Below the pieces are notes generated by a model. It was not told the DNA's origin, did no database searches, and was given only the letters and a program-made list of their open reading frames with translations. Positions 1-7,463 of a stretch of 64,000 nucleotides of DNA are shown one piece after another; within the stretch, counting starts at the first letter, position 1; each line of letters opens with the position of its first letter. The translations under genes and the position numbers were made by a program. The stretch spans positions 1-64,000 of the forward strand of contig CAKTGQ010000001.1 of the NCBI GenBank assembly GCA_934561555.1, given 5' to 3'. The DNA is from an uncultured Faecalibacterium sp. Its GTDB lineage: Bacteria > Bacillota > Clostridia > Oscillospirales > Ruminococcaceae.

Positions 1-825
1 AAGCTGGCTACTTTGTTCTACGAGCCCTCCACCCGCACCCGCCTGTCCTTTGAGGCGGCTATGCTGAACCTGGGCGGTCATGTGCTGGGCTTCCCCAGCG
101 AGAACGTGTCCAGCGCCACCAAGGGCGAGAGCGTAGCCGACACCATCCGGGTGGTGTCCTGCTATGCCGATATCGTTGCCATGCGCCACCCCAAGGAGGG
201 CGCACCGCTGCGCGCCTCCCGCTACTCCCGCATTCCGGTGATCAACGCCGGTGACGGCGGCCACCAGCACCCCACCCAGACCCTGACCGACCTGATGACC
301 ATCCGCCGCCGCATGGGCAAACTGGATGATCTGACCATCGGTCTGTGCGGTGATCTGAAGTTCGGCCGCACCGTCCACTCCCTGCTCAAGACCATGGCAC
401 GCTGCAAGAACGTGCGCTTTGTGCTGATCAGCCCGGAGGAGCTGCGGGTGCCGGATTATATCATCAACGATGTGCTGGAAGCCAACGGCATCCCCTACAA
501 GGAGACCCGCAGTCTGGAGGAATCCATGCCGGAACTGGACATCCTGTATATGACCCGCGTGCAGAAGGAGCGCTTCTTCAACGAGGAGGACTACATCCGT
601 CTGAAGAACAGCTATGTGCTGACCCGCGAAAAAATGTCGCAGGCCAAGCCCACCATGGCGGTACTGCATCCCCTGCCCCGCGTGAACGAGATTGCGTTGG
701 ACGTGGACGATGACCCCCGCGCCGCCTATTTTGAGCAGGTGCAGAACGGCGTTTACGTCCGCATGGCGCTGATCATGACCCTGCTGGGGCTTGCAGACCC
801 CAAAGCACCGAAGGAGGAGAACTGA
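1..825 (+). CDS. pyrB: Aspartate carbamoyltransferase catalytic subunit, 5' end missing
   Basis: Condenses carbamoyl phosphate with aspartate, the first committed step of pyrimidine synthesis. The reading frame is open from base 1, so the gene begins before the window; about 40 N-terminal residues are missing when compared with E. coli PyrB (from memory). The carbamoyl-phosphate loop STRTR lies near visible residue 10. HPTQ near residue 90 and HPLPR near residue 223 are the other ligand-binding motifs of the family. The stop lies one base before the pyrI start, and a GGAGG just inside the pyrB end serves pyrI, so the two are translated as a pair. Presence of pyrI shows this is the regulated class of enzyme, built of catalytic trimers and regulatory dimers. 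Confidence 0.96.
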   Translation, partial: KLATLFYEPSTRTRLSFEAAMLNLGGHVLGFPSENVSSATKGESVADTIRVVSCYADIVAMRHPKEGAPLRASRYSRIPVINAGDGGHQHPTQTLTDLMTIRRRMGKLDDLTIGLCGDLKFGRTVHSLLKTMARCKNVRFVLISPEELRVPDYIINDVLEANGIPYKETRSLEESMPELDILYMTRVQKERFFNEEDYIRLKNSYVLTREKMSQAKPTMAVLHPLPRVNEIALDVDDDPRAAYFEQVQNGVYVRMALIMTLLGLADPKAPKEEN

Positions 826-826
826 T

Positions 827-1264
827 ATGTTGAATATTGACGAGATCCAGAACGGAATTGTCATTGACCACATCAAGGCAGGCACTGCCGTTGGCCTGAT
901 GGACCTGCTGGGCATTGCGGGCAACCGCACTGCCAGCGTAGCACTGATTCAGAACGCCCGCAGCAAAAAGACCGCAAGCGGCCGAAAGGACATCATCAAG
1001 GTAGAGGGCGATGCCTCCTGGCTGAACCTGGATGTGCTGGCTTATCTTGACCCGAACATCAGCGTGACCATTATTGAGAACGGCAAGGCTGTCCGCAAGG
1101 AGCAGCCCAAGCCCCCCAAGCGTCTGGTGAACATTGTGCGGTGCAAGAACCCGCGCTGCATCTCCAGCATTGAAGAGGAGTGCGACCAGATCTTTGAGCT
1201 GAGCTCTAACGGCAAATACCGCTGCATCTACTGCGAGCAGGAGTTGCAGGTAAAGCCGGAATAA
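827..1264 (+). CDS. pyrI: Aspartate carbamoyltransferase regulatory subunit
   Basis: 145-residue allosteric subunit that binds nucleotide effectors and holds catalytic trimers together through a structural zinc. The four zinc cysteines are visible as CKNPRC near residue 108 and CIYC near residue 135, the usual C-x4-C...C-x2-C arrangement. The start is the ATG at 827: GGAGG lies 7-12 bases upstream inside the end of pyrB, and the protein then begins MLNIDEIQNG as in other PyrI proteins. An upstream in-frame start at 791 would lie deep inside pyrB and is rejected. The operon ends just downstream with a palindrome (1276-1313) and a terminator (1332-1380). Confidence 0.96.
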   Translation: MLNIDEIQNGIVIDHIKAGTAVGLMDLLGIAGNRTASVALIQNARSKKTASGRKDIIKVEGDASWLNLDVLAYLDPNISVTIIENGKAVRKEQPKPPKRLVNIVRCKNPRCISSIEEECDQIFELSSNGKYRCIYCEQELQVKPE

Positions 1265-1275
1265 ATTTTAAAGTT

Positions 1276-1313
1276 TGGAATATCGGAACGCCCATGGGCG
1301 TTCCGATATTCCA
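1276..1313. repeat. Palindromic element, copy 1 (36-bp core plus closing T-A pair)
   Basis: Perfect palindrome with core 1277-1312 and left arm GGAATATCGGAACGCC, lying directly after the pyrI stop. A second element of exactly the same length lies at 14096-14133. The two differ at five stem positions in each arm, and every change is compensated by a matching change in the other arm, so the hairpin is conserved rather than the sequence. No strong T-tract follows on either strand, and a separate terminator lies 19 bp downstream, so simple termination is not its obvious job. Confidence 0.75.
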
Positions 1314-1331
1314 TTTTCACAACTTAAATAT

Positions 1332-1380
1332 AAAAAGGACTGTTCTACTGGGTAAAACCCATGTAGAGCAGTCCTTTTTT
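1332..1380. terminator. Intrinsic terminator after pyrBI, works on both strands
   Basis: Inverted repeat with outer arms AGGACTG and CAGTCCT, inner arms TCTAC and GTAGA, and a GGGT/ACCC top, flanked by A5 on the left and T6 on the right. On the plus strand it ends pyrBI. On the minus strand it would end any transcript started near 1696. Confidence 0.85.
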
Positions 1381-1484
1381 GCACAAAAAAACTGACAGGA
1401 CTCTTTGCAGCGCACGATACCCCGGCCTGCCCATGCCATTCCCGTACAGCAGACAGAGCCGGAATTGCGACGCATCGAGAAACT

Positions 1485-1679
1485 TTATCGACTGCAACCC
1501 CCAAAAAGGCCCGCCGCAAAAAGTCCCGTCAGCAAGGCGCTGCGCATTCCTGCACAGCCCAAAAAGCAAAGGTAGACAGCCTGCTTACACGCACCGCAGG
1601 CTGTTTTTCCATCCAGCAACAAAGCTTTTAAAAAGGAGAGTATTACCCCCCCCCCACCGCAACGTGACCATGTCCGCAC
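1485..1679 (-). CDS. Possible small cysteine-rich ORF with a G10 tract
   Basis: 64-codon frame starting GTG at 1679. Upstream sits AAGGA eight bases before the GTG, and a TGC-TATACT promoter-like box at 1703-1711 that would start RNA about 17 bases before the GTG. The peptide holds CGAC and CFLGC motifs and a hydrophobic, glycine-rich end. Codons 8-12 contain a run of ten G (1646-1655), where slippage would shift the frame. The frame lies on the same strand and directly behind the AgrC-like kinase gene. A terminator at 1332-1380 would end the transcript. No homologue is recognised, and a competing 56-codon frame exists on the other strand (1405-1575). A chance ORF is quite possible. Confidence 0.3.
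   Translation of the reverse strand: MRTWSRCGGGGVILSFLKALLLDGKTACGACKQAVYLCFLGCAGMRSALLTGLFAAGLFGGCSR
1576..1608 (+). terminator. Possible plus-strand terminator hairpin
   Basis: ACAGCCTGC (1576-1584) pairs with GCAGGCTGT (1596-1604), followed by TTTTT. It directly follows the stop of a lysine/arginine-rich 56-codon frame (1405-1575) for which no promoter is visible. The rest of 1381-1761 holds only the minus-strand small ORF and its promoter. Confidence 0.4.
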
Positions 1680-1702
1680 GGAAGGTTTCCTTTACTGGCT
1701 TC

Positions 1703-1733
1703 AGTATAGCAGAGTTACGTTTCTGTTGCACAA
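1703..1733 (-). promoter_or_regulatory. Promoter-like site, extended -10, upstream of small ORF
   Basis: On the minus strand TATACT is preceded directly by TGC (extended -10). The best -35 match is TTGTGC at an unfavourable 19-bp spacing, or GTGCAA at 17 bp. Same -10 style as the csoR, uraA and fprA promoters in this window. Confidence 0.45.
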
Positions 1734-1761
1734 AAATTGTCATATTCTGACGGTGCAGATG

Positions 1762-3054
1762 TCATGAATTGTCGGTGGGCACTGCACAGGTAAAGCGGAA
1801 CCAATTGTCCCGGCAGCTCAGGGTATACTCCGCGCCGTGGCGCAGCAGAACGTCTCGCACGTTGGAAAGCCCCATGCCGTGGCCGGGCTCCTTGCGGGTG
1901 GTGCGGGGCAGCTGCCCATCCGGCGGCAGCTCCACATTCCGCTGCACCCGGTTGCGCACCGAGAGAAGGTATTCCTCCCCCGTTTTTCGCACCCGCACAT
2001 AGACCTCCGGCGGGTACGCCTGCGCTGCGGCACAGATGGCATTATCCAGCAGATTTGCCAGCACGGTGACCATATCCACCCCGCTTAAGGGAAAATCCCG
2101 CAGGTCGCAAAGGTCAAAATACACGCTTACACCCTGCCGGGCGGCTTCCTCATACTTGCGGGTCAGGATGGAATCCAGCAGCGGGTTATGGGTGTCCATA
2201 ATGGTGGTGCTGGCAGCCACAGCCTTATCTACACCGGCAATATAATCCTGTGCACCGGCCACATCTCCCTGTGCCAGCAGGGTGCGCAGTGCACTGATAT
2301 GGTTGGTGAACTCGTGGGTCAGGCGGCGCTGGGCAGTGTAGGAATCCAGCAGAGCCGAAGCCCGCTGCTGCTCCAGCTCGGCCTGAAAATACAGGCTGCG
2401 CCGCTGCATGACCTGATCGTTGAACATGACTACGATGCACAGATGCACCATGACAGCCACCGTAAGCCCCACCGTCATCCCCATTGTGGCCATGGTGGCC
2501 CTTTTGTTGTTATCCGTGAGCATGAGCAGAATGTTCAGCACCACGACCACGCCCGGGAAAAAGCTCATGGTCAGCGCCTGCAAGGGCTCCAGTGCATTAT
2601 GTCGGCGCCACTTTCCTACAAAGAAGGAAACGCCCGCGCCGACTACCAGATTTGCGACTGCCATGATGATCAGGCAATCTGCACGCCGGATGACCTGCTG
2701 CAGCTCACACTTCAGCATCCACGATATGACATACCGTGCACTGTTTTCGACCAGCAGGCACATGGTACCGTTGATCAGACAGGCGGTAAACTTTTGCCCC
2801 GGCGTACCGCCAAACAGCATAACTGTGATGAACAGAAAAAGAAGCGTGTAAACCACTGCCATCGGCGTAAAAAAGCCATAGCTGCGCACGACCGAGCGGA
2901 TCATCGTGAGCATGGTTATAACGCCGGACCACACCAGCGGGTGCTTTACCTTGCCCTTGCCAAGGTAGGCATACTCCACCATGATAAAGCCGATCCATTG
3001 GGTCAGGCAGACCCAGTGACCGTACACATACCAGCGCCAGAATTCTTCATTCAT
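1762..3054 (-). CDS. GHKL sensor histidine kinase, AgrC/quorum-sensing type
   Basis: 430-residue membrane sensor kinase. The first 190 or so residues are a string of hydrophobic segments (about six). The phosphoacceptor motif HEFTNH follows near residue 250, as in AgrC/ComD-type kinases. A GHKL ATPase domain with DNAICAA and GHGMGLSN closes the protein. The start ATG at 3054 overlaps the last codons of the response regulator by eight bases, which implies translational coupling and one mRNA. An in-frame start 16 codons upstream lies within the regulator and is rejected. Relatives sense cyclic or linear peptides. No agrB-like processing gene is present, and the only nearby peptide candidate is the doubtful ORF at 1485-1679. 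The ligand is unknown. Confidence 0.9.
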   Translation of the reverse strand: MNEEFWRWYVYGHWVCLTQWIGFIMVEYAYLGKGKVKHPLVWSGVITMLTMIRSVVRSYGFFTPMAVVYTLLFLFITVMLFGGTPGQKFTACLINGTMCLLVENSARYVISWMLKCELQQVIRRADCLIIMAVANLVVGAGVSFFVGKWRRHNALEPLQALTMSFFPGVVVVLNILLMLTDNNKRATMATMGMTVGLTVAVMVHLCIVVMFNDQVMQRRSLYFQAELEQQRASALLDSYTAQRRLTHEFTNHISALRTLLAQGDVAGAQDYIAGVDKAVAASTTIMDTHNPLLDSILTRKYEEAARQGVSVYFDLCDLRDFPLSGVDMVTVLANLLDNAICAAAQAYPPEVYVRVRKTGEEYLLSVRNRVQRNVELPPDGQLPRTTRKEPGHGMGLSNVRDVLLRHGAEYTLSCRDNWFRFTCAVPTDNS

Positions 3055-3769
3055 CGCCGAACTGCCCCTTCCATTCCAGCCATGCGCTGCGGATAGCTGC
3101 AAAATCCTGTCGGCTTGCGTTCAGCTCCACCCCGCTGCGCAGCTCCACCTTATAGTTGCGGATAGAGCGCACATATTGTAAGTTGACCACATCGCTGCGC
3201 CCCACCTGCAAAAAGCCGTTCTCGTACAACATGGCGGGCAGATCTGCGATCTTGCCGTAAAAGGTGCAGATAGGCTGGTGCGGGATGTCGCCGTAGACAT
3301 TGATCTGCCGCAGATCGCTTTCCAGATAATAGATCTGATCCAGCGGGATCTCACTGGTAGTGCGGTTATGGTGCACCTCCAGCGTCTTTTGGGGGTCGGT
3401 CATGCCGGAGAAGATATCCTCCAGACAGCTGGGCAGCTGGGCGGCAATATCCCGCTTGAGCAGATAGCGGTAGGCATTGACCGTGTAGCCCTGCGGCGCA
3501 AACTCCAGATAAGCCGAGATGTACACCAGCACGATATCCGGGGCGACCTGCCGCAATTTGCGCCCCAGCGCAATGCCATCGGTGGTTTTCAGGTCTACAT
3601 CCAAAAACGCCAGCTGATAGCGTTCCAGTTCCGGGGTGGCAAGCAGCTGCTCGCCGCTGGTGCAGACGGTGCTCTGCACCTGGATCTCCCGGGCGCGGAA
3701 CCACTCCGAGATATACTCGTCCATCTGCGCAGCGAAGGCCGCGTCATCGTCACAGACCAGAATGTGCAT
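3047..3769 (-). CDS. LytTR-family response regulator
   Basis: 240-residue partner of the adjacent kinase. The N-terminal receiver begins MHILVCDDDAAF, with the acidic pocket DDD and the phosphorylatable Asp in AFLDVDL near residue 57. The C-terminal part (about 130-235) is a LytTR DNA-binding domain, recognised by the run from YYLESDLRQINVYG to the final QFGDE. Family members bind direct repeats upstream of target promoters. The start is the ATG at 3769 with AGGAGG about ten bases upstream; the in-frame start nine codons earlier would place the Shine-Dalgarno inside the gene. A promoter at 3847-3875 reads into it, with a terminator-like hairpin between. Confidence 0.92.
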   Translation of the reverse strand: MHILVCDDDAAFAAQMDEYISEWFRAREIQVQSTVCTSGEQLLATPELERYQLAFLDVDLKTTDGIALGRKLRQVAPDIVLVYISAYLEFAPQGYTVNAYRYLLKRDIAAQLPSCLEDIFSGMTDPQKTLEVHHNRTTSEIPLDQIYYLESDLRQINVYGDIPHQPICTFYGKIADLPAMLYENGFLQVGRSDVVNLQYVRSIRNYKVELRSGVELNASRQDFAAIRSAWLEWKGQFGDE

Positions 3770-3795
3770 GGGTCCGTTTCCTCCTTTTGAACACA

Positions 3796-3846
3796 AAAAA
3801 GCATATAGCGGTGTCCCCCGCCGGGAGAAGCACCCTATATGCTTTT
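3796..3846 (-). terminator. Terminator of the symporter unit, inside the kinase-operon leader
   Basis: GCATATAG and CTATATGC arms (3801-3808, 3835-3842) with an inner GGTG/CACC pair, flanked by A-rich and T-rich tracts. On the minus strand the hairpin is followed by TTTTTTGTGTT. It ends transcripts from the symporter gene, yet it lies just downstream of the promoter of the two-component operon and about 20 bases before its ribosome binding site. Confidence 0.8.
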
Positions 3847-3875
3847 ATATTACACTTGTCCCGTCCGCTCGTCAA
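3847..3875 (-). promoter_or_regulatory. Promoter for the two-component operon
   Basis: TTGACG, 17 bp, TATAAT-like TAATAT on the minus strand. The predicted RNA start (about 3840) lies inside the upstream arm of the terminator-like hairpin. Confidence 0.7.
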
Positions 3876-3903
3876 TCAAAGACGGAGCAGACGCCGGGAT
3901 CTC

Positions 3904-5274
3904 TTATGCAAGGAATTTGTCGTAGAGACCAAACGCAAAGATGAACACCACGATGAGCGGCAGTACATAGGTCAGGTAGCCGCGCATCCAGTCTTGCACC
4001 TTGAGCCCCTCGCCGGTATTGACCTCTTTTTTGTAATTCTGCCAGCCCCAGCCGTAGCGGGTAACGCAGAACAGCAGATACACCAAGCTACCCAGCGGCA
4101 GGAAGAGGTTGCTGACCAGAAAATCCTCTACATCCAGCACAGCACCGCCGAACACCGCAAAGCCATCCCATGCCCACAGGTTATAGCCCAGCACACAGGG
4201 CATGGACAGAAGGATGATGAGCACAAGGTTCACAAGACTGGACTTTTTACGGCTGCAACCGGTCAGCTCCATGCCGCAGCAGATGATGTTCTCGAACACT
4301 GCCAACACGGTGGACATCGCTGCAAAGGCCATGAACAAAAAGAACAGGCTGCCCCACAGCCGCCCCATGGACATATTGGCAAAGATGTTGGGCAGGGTGA
4401 TGAAGATCAGACTGGGGCCGCTGGTCTGGTCTACATGGTAGGTGAAGCAGGCCGGGAAGATGATCAGACCGGCGGTGATGGCCACAAAGGTATCCAGCAC
4501 CACGATGCGGACAGACTCGCCCAGCAGGGAGTGCTCCTTGCCGATATAGCTGCCAAAAATGGACATAGCACCGATGCCAAGGCTCAGGGTGAAGAAGGCC
4601 TGATTCATGGCGGAGACCAGCGTGTTGACCACGCCCACCTCCTGCATGCGGGCAAAGTCCGGCACAAGGAAGAAGGAAAGGCCCTCCTTTGCCCCGGGCA
4701 TAAACAGGCTGTTGACAGCCAGCACCACCATAATGAGGAGCAGGGCAATCATCATACCCTTGGTCACACGCTCCAGACCGCTTTGCAGACCCTTGGCGCA
4801 CACCAGAATGCCCACCACCACCACAAATACCATCCAGAAGGTCATGGTGGCAGGGCTGGCCAGCATTTCGGTAAACTTACCGGCCACCTGCTCTGCGTTG
4901 AGCCCTGCCAGCTTACCGGCGGCGGTCATGTAGAAATAGTGCAGCATCCAGCCCGCCACGGTGGTGTAAAACATCATCAGCAGGTAGCAGCCGATGAGGG
5001 TGAAGTAGCCGTGGATGTGCCACTTCTGCCCCGGCTTTTCCAGCGCCTGATACGCCCGCACCGGGCTTTTGCGGGAGGCACGCCCCACGGCGAACTCCAT
5101 GGTCATGATGGGCAGACCCAGAATGACCAGAAAGATCAGGTAAAACAGCACAAAAGCACCGCCGCCGCCCTGACCCGCAATATACGGGAACTTCCATACG
5201 TTGCCGATGCCGATGGCACAGCCCGCAGAGAGCAGAATAAAGCCCAGCCGGGATTTCAGAGTTTCTCGTTCCAT
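3904..5274 (-). CDS. Sodium-dependent symporter, NSS (SNF) family
   Basis: 456-residue inner-membrane protein with about 11-12 hydrophobic segments. The first segment carries GCAIGIGNVWKFPY, the sodium and substrate site of the LeuT/MhsT fold. Bacterial members import amino acids such as tryptophan, tyrosine, leucine or alanine with Na+; the substrate cannot be read here. AGGAG lies close before the ATG at 5274. The gene starts 14 bases after the pseudouridine synthase stop, so the two are probably cotranscribed. Its transcript ends at the hairpin at 3796-3846, beyond which lies the two-component operon. Confidence 0.93.
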   Translation of the reverse strand: MERETLKSRLGFILLSAGCAIGIGNVWKFPYIAGQGGGGAFVLFYLIFLVILGLPIMTMEFAVGRASRKSPVRAYQALEKPGQKWHIHGYFTLIGCYLLMMFYTTVAGWMLHYFYMTAAGKLAGLNAEQVAGKFTEMLASPATMTFWMVFVVVVGILVCAKGLQSGLERVTKGMMIALLLIMVVLAVNSLFMPGAKEGLSFFLVPDFARMQEVGVVNTLVSAMNQAFFTLSLGIGAMSIFGSYIGKEHSLLGESVRIVVLDTFVAITAGLIIFPACFTYHVDQTSGPSLIFITLPNIFANMSMGRLWGSLFFLFMAFAAMSTVLAVFENIICCGMELTGCSRKKSSLVNLVLIILLSMPCVLGYNLWAWDGFAVFGGAVLDVEDFLVSNLFLPLGSLVYLLFCVTRYGWGWQNYKKEVNTGEGLKVQDWMRGYLTYVLPLIVVFIFAFGLYDKFLA

Positions 5275-5288
5275 GATCCGATAACTCC

Positions 5289-6116
5289 TTACTTCTGCTT
5301 CCGGGGTGCGTTTTTACCCACAGGGCCGCGGGGACGGCGCTCGGCAGCCTTGGACTGCTGGGCAGCACTGCGGGTCTGTGCACGGCCCTTGACGGCTGCG
5401 GCGCGCAGACCGTTCACCTCGGCCTTGGTCAGCTCGCGGTAGGTGCCGGGCTTGAGCATTCCCAGCTTGACCACGCCCTCAGCGTTGCGCTTCAGGCGCA
5501 CCACCTCAAGCCCCACGCTCTCGCACATCCGGCGAATCTCGCGGTTCTTGCCCTCTTTCAGGGTCATTTCCATCACGGTGCGGCCGGGCTCGTCAGTAAC
5601 TACGTTGATGGCGCAGGGCATGGTCTTGGTGCCGTCATCCAGCACAACGCCGCTGCTCAGCTTGAGGATGGTGGCCTCGTCGGCGCGGGGCTGCACGGTA
5701 ACGCGGTACAGCTTGGAGATGCCGCCGGACGGATGGGTGACAGCCTGCGCAAAGGCACCATCGTTGGTCATCAACAGCAGACCCTCGCTGTCCTTATCCA
5801 AACGACCCACCGGGTACAGACGGGCGGGGATGTCGCTGACCAAGTCCATCACAGTCTTGCGGCCCAGTTCATCGCTGGCGGTGGTCACATAGCCACGGGG
5901 CTTGTACAGCGCCAGATAATACAGCTGCTGGTTTTTCTGGATGTAGATACGCTCGTCATCCACATGGAGCACGTCACGGTTGGGGTCCATCTTGTCGCCC
6001 ACCTTTACCGGGTGGCCATTCACCTTGACGCGACCCTCGGCAATGATCTGCTCGGCGGCGCGGCGGGAGCACAGACCCTGCTCAGCCATGATCTTCTGAA
6101 TACGTTCTTCTGCCAT
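5289..6116 (-). CDS. rluB: Ribosomal RNA pseudouridine synthase, RsuA/RluB family
   Basis: 275-residue enzyme that isomerises a uridine of ribosomal RNA to pseudouridine. Residues 1-60 form an S4 RNA-binding domain (ERIQKIMAEQGLCSRRAAEQ). The catalytic aspartate lies in GRLDKDSEGLLLMTNDG near residue 105. The C-terminal 30 residues are basic and alanine-rich. The ATG at 6116 has AGGAG about seven bases upstream; the in-frame start 22 codons earlier lacks this. Clostridial relatives next to scpAB are usually called RluB (23S), but the 16S enzyme RsuA cannot be excluded from sequence alone. Confidence 0.92.
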   Translation of the reverse strand: MAEERIQKIMAEQGLCSRRAAEQIIAEGRVKVNGHPVKVGDKMDPNRDVLHVDDERIYIQKNQQLYYLALYKPRGYVTTASDELGRKTVMDLVSDIPARLYPVGRLDKDSEGLLLMTNDGAFAQAVTHPSGGISKLYRVTVQPRADEATILKLSSGVVLDDGTKTMPCAINVVTDEPGRTVMEMTLKEGKNREIRRMCESVGLEVVRLKRNAEGVVKLGMLKPGTYRELTKAEVNGLRAAAVKGRAQTRSAAQQSKAAERRPRGPVGKNAPRKQK

Positions 6117-6145
6117 AATATTACTCCTTGTGCGCCTCACGGCGC

Positions 6146-6223
6146 TCAAAACGCGCACCGCTTCCCTGCTTTTGCGGGGCACGGTGCGCGGCTATATAAA
6201 CCGCAGACCAAAAAGGCCTGCGG
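6146..6223 (-). terminator. Tandem hairpins ending the scpA-ytfJ operon
   Basis: First hairpin on the minus strand: CCGCAG/CTGCGG arms at 6201-6206 and 6218-6223, followed by TTTATA. Second: CGCGCACCG (6152-6160) with CGGTGCGCG (6182-6190), followed by TTTT. They separate ytfJ from the pseudouridine synthase gene. Confidence 0.7.
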
Positions 6224-6247
6224 CTGCGGCTTGATTTGTGTAAAGGG

Positions 6248-6652
6248 TTACTCTGCCTTGGGCTCCTCTGCGGGTGCCTTGGCGTCCTTTTTGACCAGCG
6301 TGGTGAGCTTTTCCACCAGCTCGGGCAGCATAGTCAGGGCGCGGTCGATGCTGTTGGAGCTGTCCGACAGCTGGATGGTACGCACACAGCCATCCTTGAT
6401 GACCAGAAATGCCACCGGCTGGATGTTGACACCGGCACCGGAGCCGCCGCCGAACAGATCCTTGTTGGCAGCGTTCTTGCCGTTAAAGTCGGTGCCGCCG
6501 GAGGCGAAACCGAAGCTCACCTTGGACACCGGCAGGATGGTGATGCCATCCTCGGTGGTGATGGGCTTGCCGATAATGGTGTTGGAGTCCACCATCTGGT
6601 GGATCTTTTCCATCGTAACGTTCATCAGGCCCTGAATAGGATGCTCTGCCAT
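6248..6652 (-). CDS. ytfJ: YtfJ/GerW family spore-associated protein
   Basis: 134-residue protein. In Bacillus subtilis the homologue GerW (YtfJ) is a forespore protein needed for proper germination. The family core is visible as MVDSNTIIGKPI followed by a glycine-rich FGFASGGTDF and FGGGSGAGVNIQPVAFLV. No signal peptide. It follows the DUF2953 gene, the same pairing as ytfI-ytfJ in B. subtilis, and sits at the end of the M50-scpA-scpB operon. Faecalibacterium is not known to form spores, so here the protein may be a relic or have another role. Confidence 0.88.
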   Translation of the reverse strand: MAEHPIQGLMNVTMEKIHQMVDSNTIIGKPITTEDGITILPVSKVSFGFASGGTDFNGKNAANKDLFGGGSGAGVNIQPVAFLVIKDGCVRTIQLSDSSNSIDRALTMLPELVEKLTTLVKKDAKAPAEEPKAE

Positions 6653-6731
6653 AAAACAACTCTCCTTTATTCATCCGTGCAGGCAGCAGCCCGCCGGAAA
6701 GCATTCTGATATAGATTTAGTGTACCACACT

Positions 6732-7460
6732 TTATATAAAGATGTCCAATACTTTTTTGCGCCAGAACTCGTACAGCACCCGCACAGCGGCAATGACGAT
6801 GAACAGTGCCTGCGCACTGACCCGGAAGGATACCCTATCCTGCACAGTGGGCTGGGCGCTGCCGAAGTCCGGCAGAACGCGCAGCTGGTCAAATTCCAGA
6901 AAGAAAAAGTGATCCAACACGCCAAGAGTCGGGTAGAGCCACGCCTGCAGCTTGCCGTAGCTGCGGGCAGCTGCGGCGGGGTCGTCCCCGCGCACGCCAA
7001 GGCAGATTGAGATCTTTGTAAAGCGGATGGCGCCAAACACCGCCCGCAGCAGCGTTCCTGCGCCCCGCAGCATGGTGCAAAGCGCATCCAGCGTGATCTT
7101 TGCCTTTTGGCGGGGCGGCTTTTCAGCTTTGGGCTTTGCGGGCTGCGCGGCCTTTTTTTCAGCCTTTTTGCGCTTACACTCCGCACGCCATGCGCGGAAT
7201 TTTGCTTTCAGACTGCCGGTAAAGCCCTTGGGTTCCTCCGGCTGGGCAGGCGGTTCAGGCTTTGGGTATTGGAACACCGGGAAGGTGATGCCCAGAGCCC
7301 CGGCCTTTACGGTAAGCGTATCGTTTTGCCAGCAGACATCCGCGCAGAAGGGGCACAGCAGCAACAGCGCCGCCAGCACCAACAAAATCAGCAGCAGGAT
7401 GCCCGCCACCTTGAGGATGAACAGCAGACAAGCGCCCACTGCGGAAAGAACCATGCCCAT
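6732..7460 (-). CDS. DUF2953 domain membrane protein (YtfI-like)
   Basis: 242 residues. One strongly hydrophobic segment at residues 5-37 anchors the protein, followed by a lysine/alanine-rich stretch (about 85-125) and a C-terminal amphipathic region. The pattern and position match DUF2953 proteins (B. subtilis YtfI), which lie beside ytfJ; no biochemical function is established. The ATG at 7460 has GAGGG seven bases upstream and lies three bases after scpB, so translation is probably coupled. The 12-bp palindrome CTTTATATAAAG covers the stop codon. Confidence 0.85.
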   Translation of the reverse strand: MGMVLSAVGACLLFILKVAGILLLILLVLAALLLLCPFCADVCWQNDTLTVKAGALGITFPVFQYPKPEPPAQPEEPKGFTGSLKAKFRAWRAECKRKKAEKKAAQPAKPKAEKPPRQKAKITLDALCTMLRGAGTLLRAVFGAIRFTKISICLGVRGDDPAAAARSYGKLQAWLYPTLGVLDHFFFLEFDQLRVLPDFGSAQPTVQDRVSFRVSAQALFIVIAAVRVLYEFWRKKVLDIFI

Positions 7461-7463
7461 GGG

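Noticed and set aside
1405..1575. 56-codon plus-strand frame rich in Lys/Arg, followed by a hairpin with T-tract
   Set aside because: No promoter, a TTG start only four bases after AGGA, and it overlaps the better-supported minus-strand small ORF. Kept only as a note.
3787..5442. 551-codon plus-strand frame opposite the symporter
   Set aside because: Histidine/glutamine-rich mirror of a GC-rich membrane protein gene; no start signals.
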